A DNA stretch of 12,599 nt from an uncultured Collinsella sp. Lineage in GTDB: Bacteria; Actinomycetota; Coriobacteriia; Coriobacteriales; Coriobacteriaceae. The stretch covers positions 1 through 12,599 of the forward strand of contig CAAFEX010000031.1 of the NCBI GenBank assembly GCA_900762015.1. Direction: 5' to 3'. The notes beneath the pieces were generated by a model. That model was not told the DNA's origin, made no database searches, and saw only the letters and a list, made by a program, of their open reading frames with translations. Positions 12,032-12,599 of this stretch are shown here, one piece after another. Made by a program: the position numbers and the translations under genes. Each line of letters opens with the position of its first letter. The stretch's first letter is position 1.

Positions 12032-12592
12032 ATGTCCAACAGCGTTCAGCGTATGGCCAAGGCGGGCGAAAATATCAGGAAGCTTGGTTTTTGCATGGCA
12101 GCCGTTTTTGCAGGGATGCTCGTCGCTTTTGCCGCGTTGGTTGTTTACGTGATCTGGTATGCGGTTGCAAACGTTGCTTCTGTCGATTCTTTCGGTGTCG
12201 TGACGCTTCTCAATGGCGGGTGCATCGTTATCCCAAGCGGACTGTGCCTGGCATTCGTCGTGGGTATTTCGCTTGTCGTTTTGTGCGGGATCAGCCGTAA
12301 CATCTCGCGAGGCGTCTCGCCCTTTACCAAGACGCATGTGCGGCTTATCCGTGTTCTCGCGCTTGCCTTTGCTGTTAACGCCGCGGTTTCGCTTGTTGGT
12401 GCCTATGGATCGGTCAATCTCACCATTGGCGGACTGGAGCTTTACATCGTGCCTCATTCCTTCGTTATTGAGATTTGCCAAGGCGCTACCTTTGATGCGG
12501 GGTCGTTTATCGGCGCAGTTGTCTGTTTGTTTATCTCGGCGATCTGGAGTTATGCCTCGCTGCTCCAAGAGCAGTCTGACGAGCTTGTGTAG
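12032..12592 (+). CDS. DUF2975-like four-helix membrane protein
   Basis: A 186-residue integral membrane protein with four hydrophobic segments at about 20-43, 65-87, 104-125 and 156-178, and short charged ends. SRNISRGVSPFTKTHVRLIRVLA (88-110), between helices 2 and 3, resembles the conserved ISRG.SPF...RLR region of the DUF2975 family. Members are usually found directly beside a small Cro/CI-type HTH gene; their function is not established. The frame is open from 11933, but the upstream part covers the operator palindrome and has no SD. ATG 12032 follows GAGGGTGAG, a moderate SD, and gives the family's usual length. The stop overlaps an SD for the next gene beyond the window. Confidence 0.72.
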   Translation: MSNSVQRMAKAGENIRKLGFCMAAVFAGMLVAFAALVVYVIWYAVANVASVDSFGVVTLLNGGCIVIPSGLCLAFVVGISLVVLCGISRNISRGVSPFTKTHVRLIRVLALAFAVNAAVSLVGAYGSVNLTIGGLELYIVPHSFVIEICQGATFDAGSFIGAVVCLFISAIWSYASLLQEQSDELV

Positions 12593-12596
12593 GAGG
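12591..12596 (+). promoter_or_regulatory. Ribosome-binding site for a gene beyond the window
   Basis: AGGAGG directly overlaps the TAG of the DUF2975 gene and is followed by AAA at the window edge. A co-transcribed gene should start within a few bases; from the usual DUF2975 context, a small HTH regulator is my expectation, not an observation. Confidence 0.65.
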
Positions 12597-12599
12597 AAA

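Noticed and set aside
1..12599. CRISPR array, tRNA or rRNA gene, phage or defence island
   Set aside because: No regularly spaced repeats, cloverleaf sequences, rRNA signatures or phage and defence protein families were seen.

Overview
The window looks like chromosome of a high-GC, anaerobic gut actinobacterium of the class Coriobacteriia, most likely Collinsella or a close relative. This is inferred by eye from GC-rich third positions, short SD-led single genes on both strands, and the mix of protein families. No rRNA or other taxonomic marker is present. No phage, CRISPR or defence island is visible; the accessory content is one toxin-antitoxin pair, a broken gene tail at the left edge, and several extragenic palindromes.

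Layout. 1-460: the tail of an unrecognised gene, about 240 bp of gene-free sequence, then a nested inverted repeat. 462-1541 (-): 6-phosphofructokinase of the PKTIDND type. 1682-2767 (-): a membrane-anchored Ntn-hydrolase of the choloylglycine hydrolase/C45 kind, divergent from 2929-4314 (+), an M18 metallo-aminopeptidase. Two terminator hairpins follow, then a DinJ/RelB-like antitoxin and PIN-domain toxin (4531-5398) behind a readable promoter with spaced ATGC repeats. 5483-6418 (-): D-2-hydroxyacid dehydrogenase. 6549-7436 (-): type I methionine aminopeptidase with an N-terminal SEC-C zinc motif. 7529-8305 (-): a small TYW1-like radical SAM protein, divergent from 8531-9328 (+), an alpha/beta hydrolase.

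9540-11801 (+) is a two-gene signalling operon. The first gene encodes a Cys-bearing PAS-like region, a degenerate GGDEF domain (GCDKF, with an RxxD I-site-like motif kept), a receiver domain and an intact HD-GYP domain. The second encodes a stand-alone Hpt phosphotransfer protein. A phosphorelay into a c-di-GMP phosphodiesterase is the natural reading. 12032-12592 (+) is a four-helix DUF2975-type membrane protein behind a 32-bp operator-like palindrome; an SD at the window edge announces a co-transcribed gene, probably a small HTH regulator.

Most other genes are independent units with their own terminators. The items most worth following up are the GGDEF-REC-HD-GYP/Hpt system, a 31-bp sequence found identically at two terminators, the nested palindromes at 323-433 and 11826-11889, and the DUF2975 operator.
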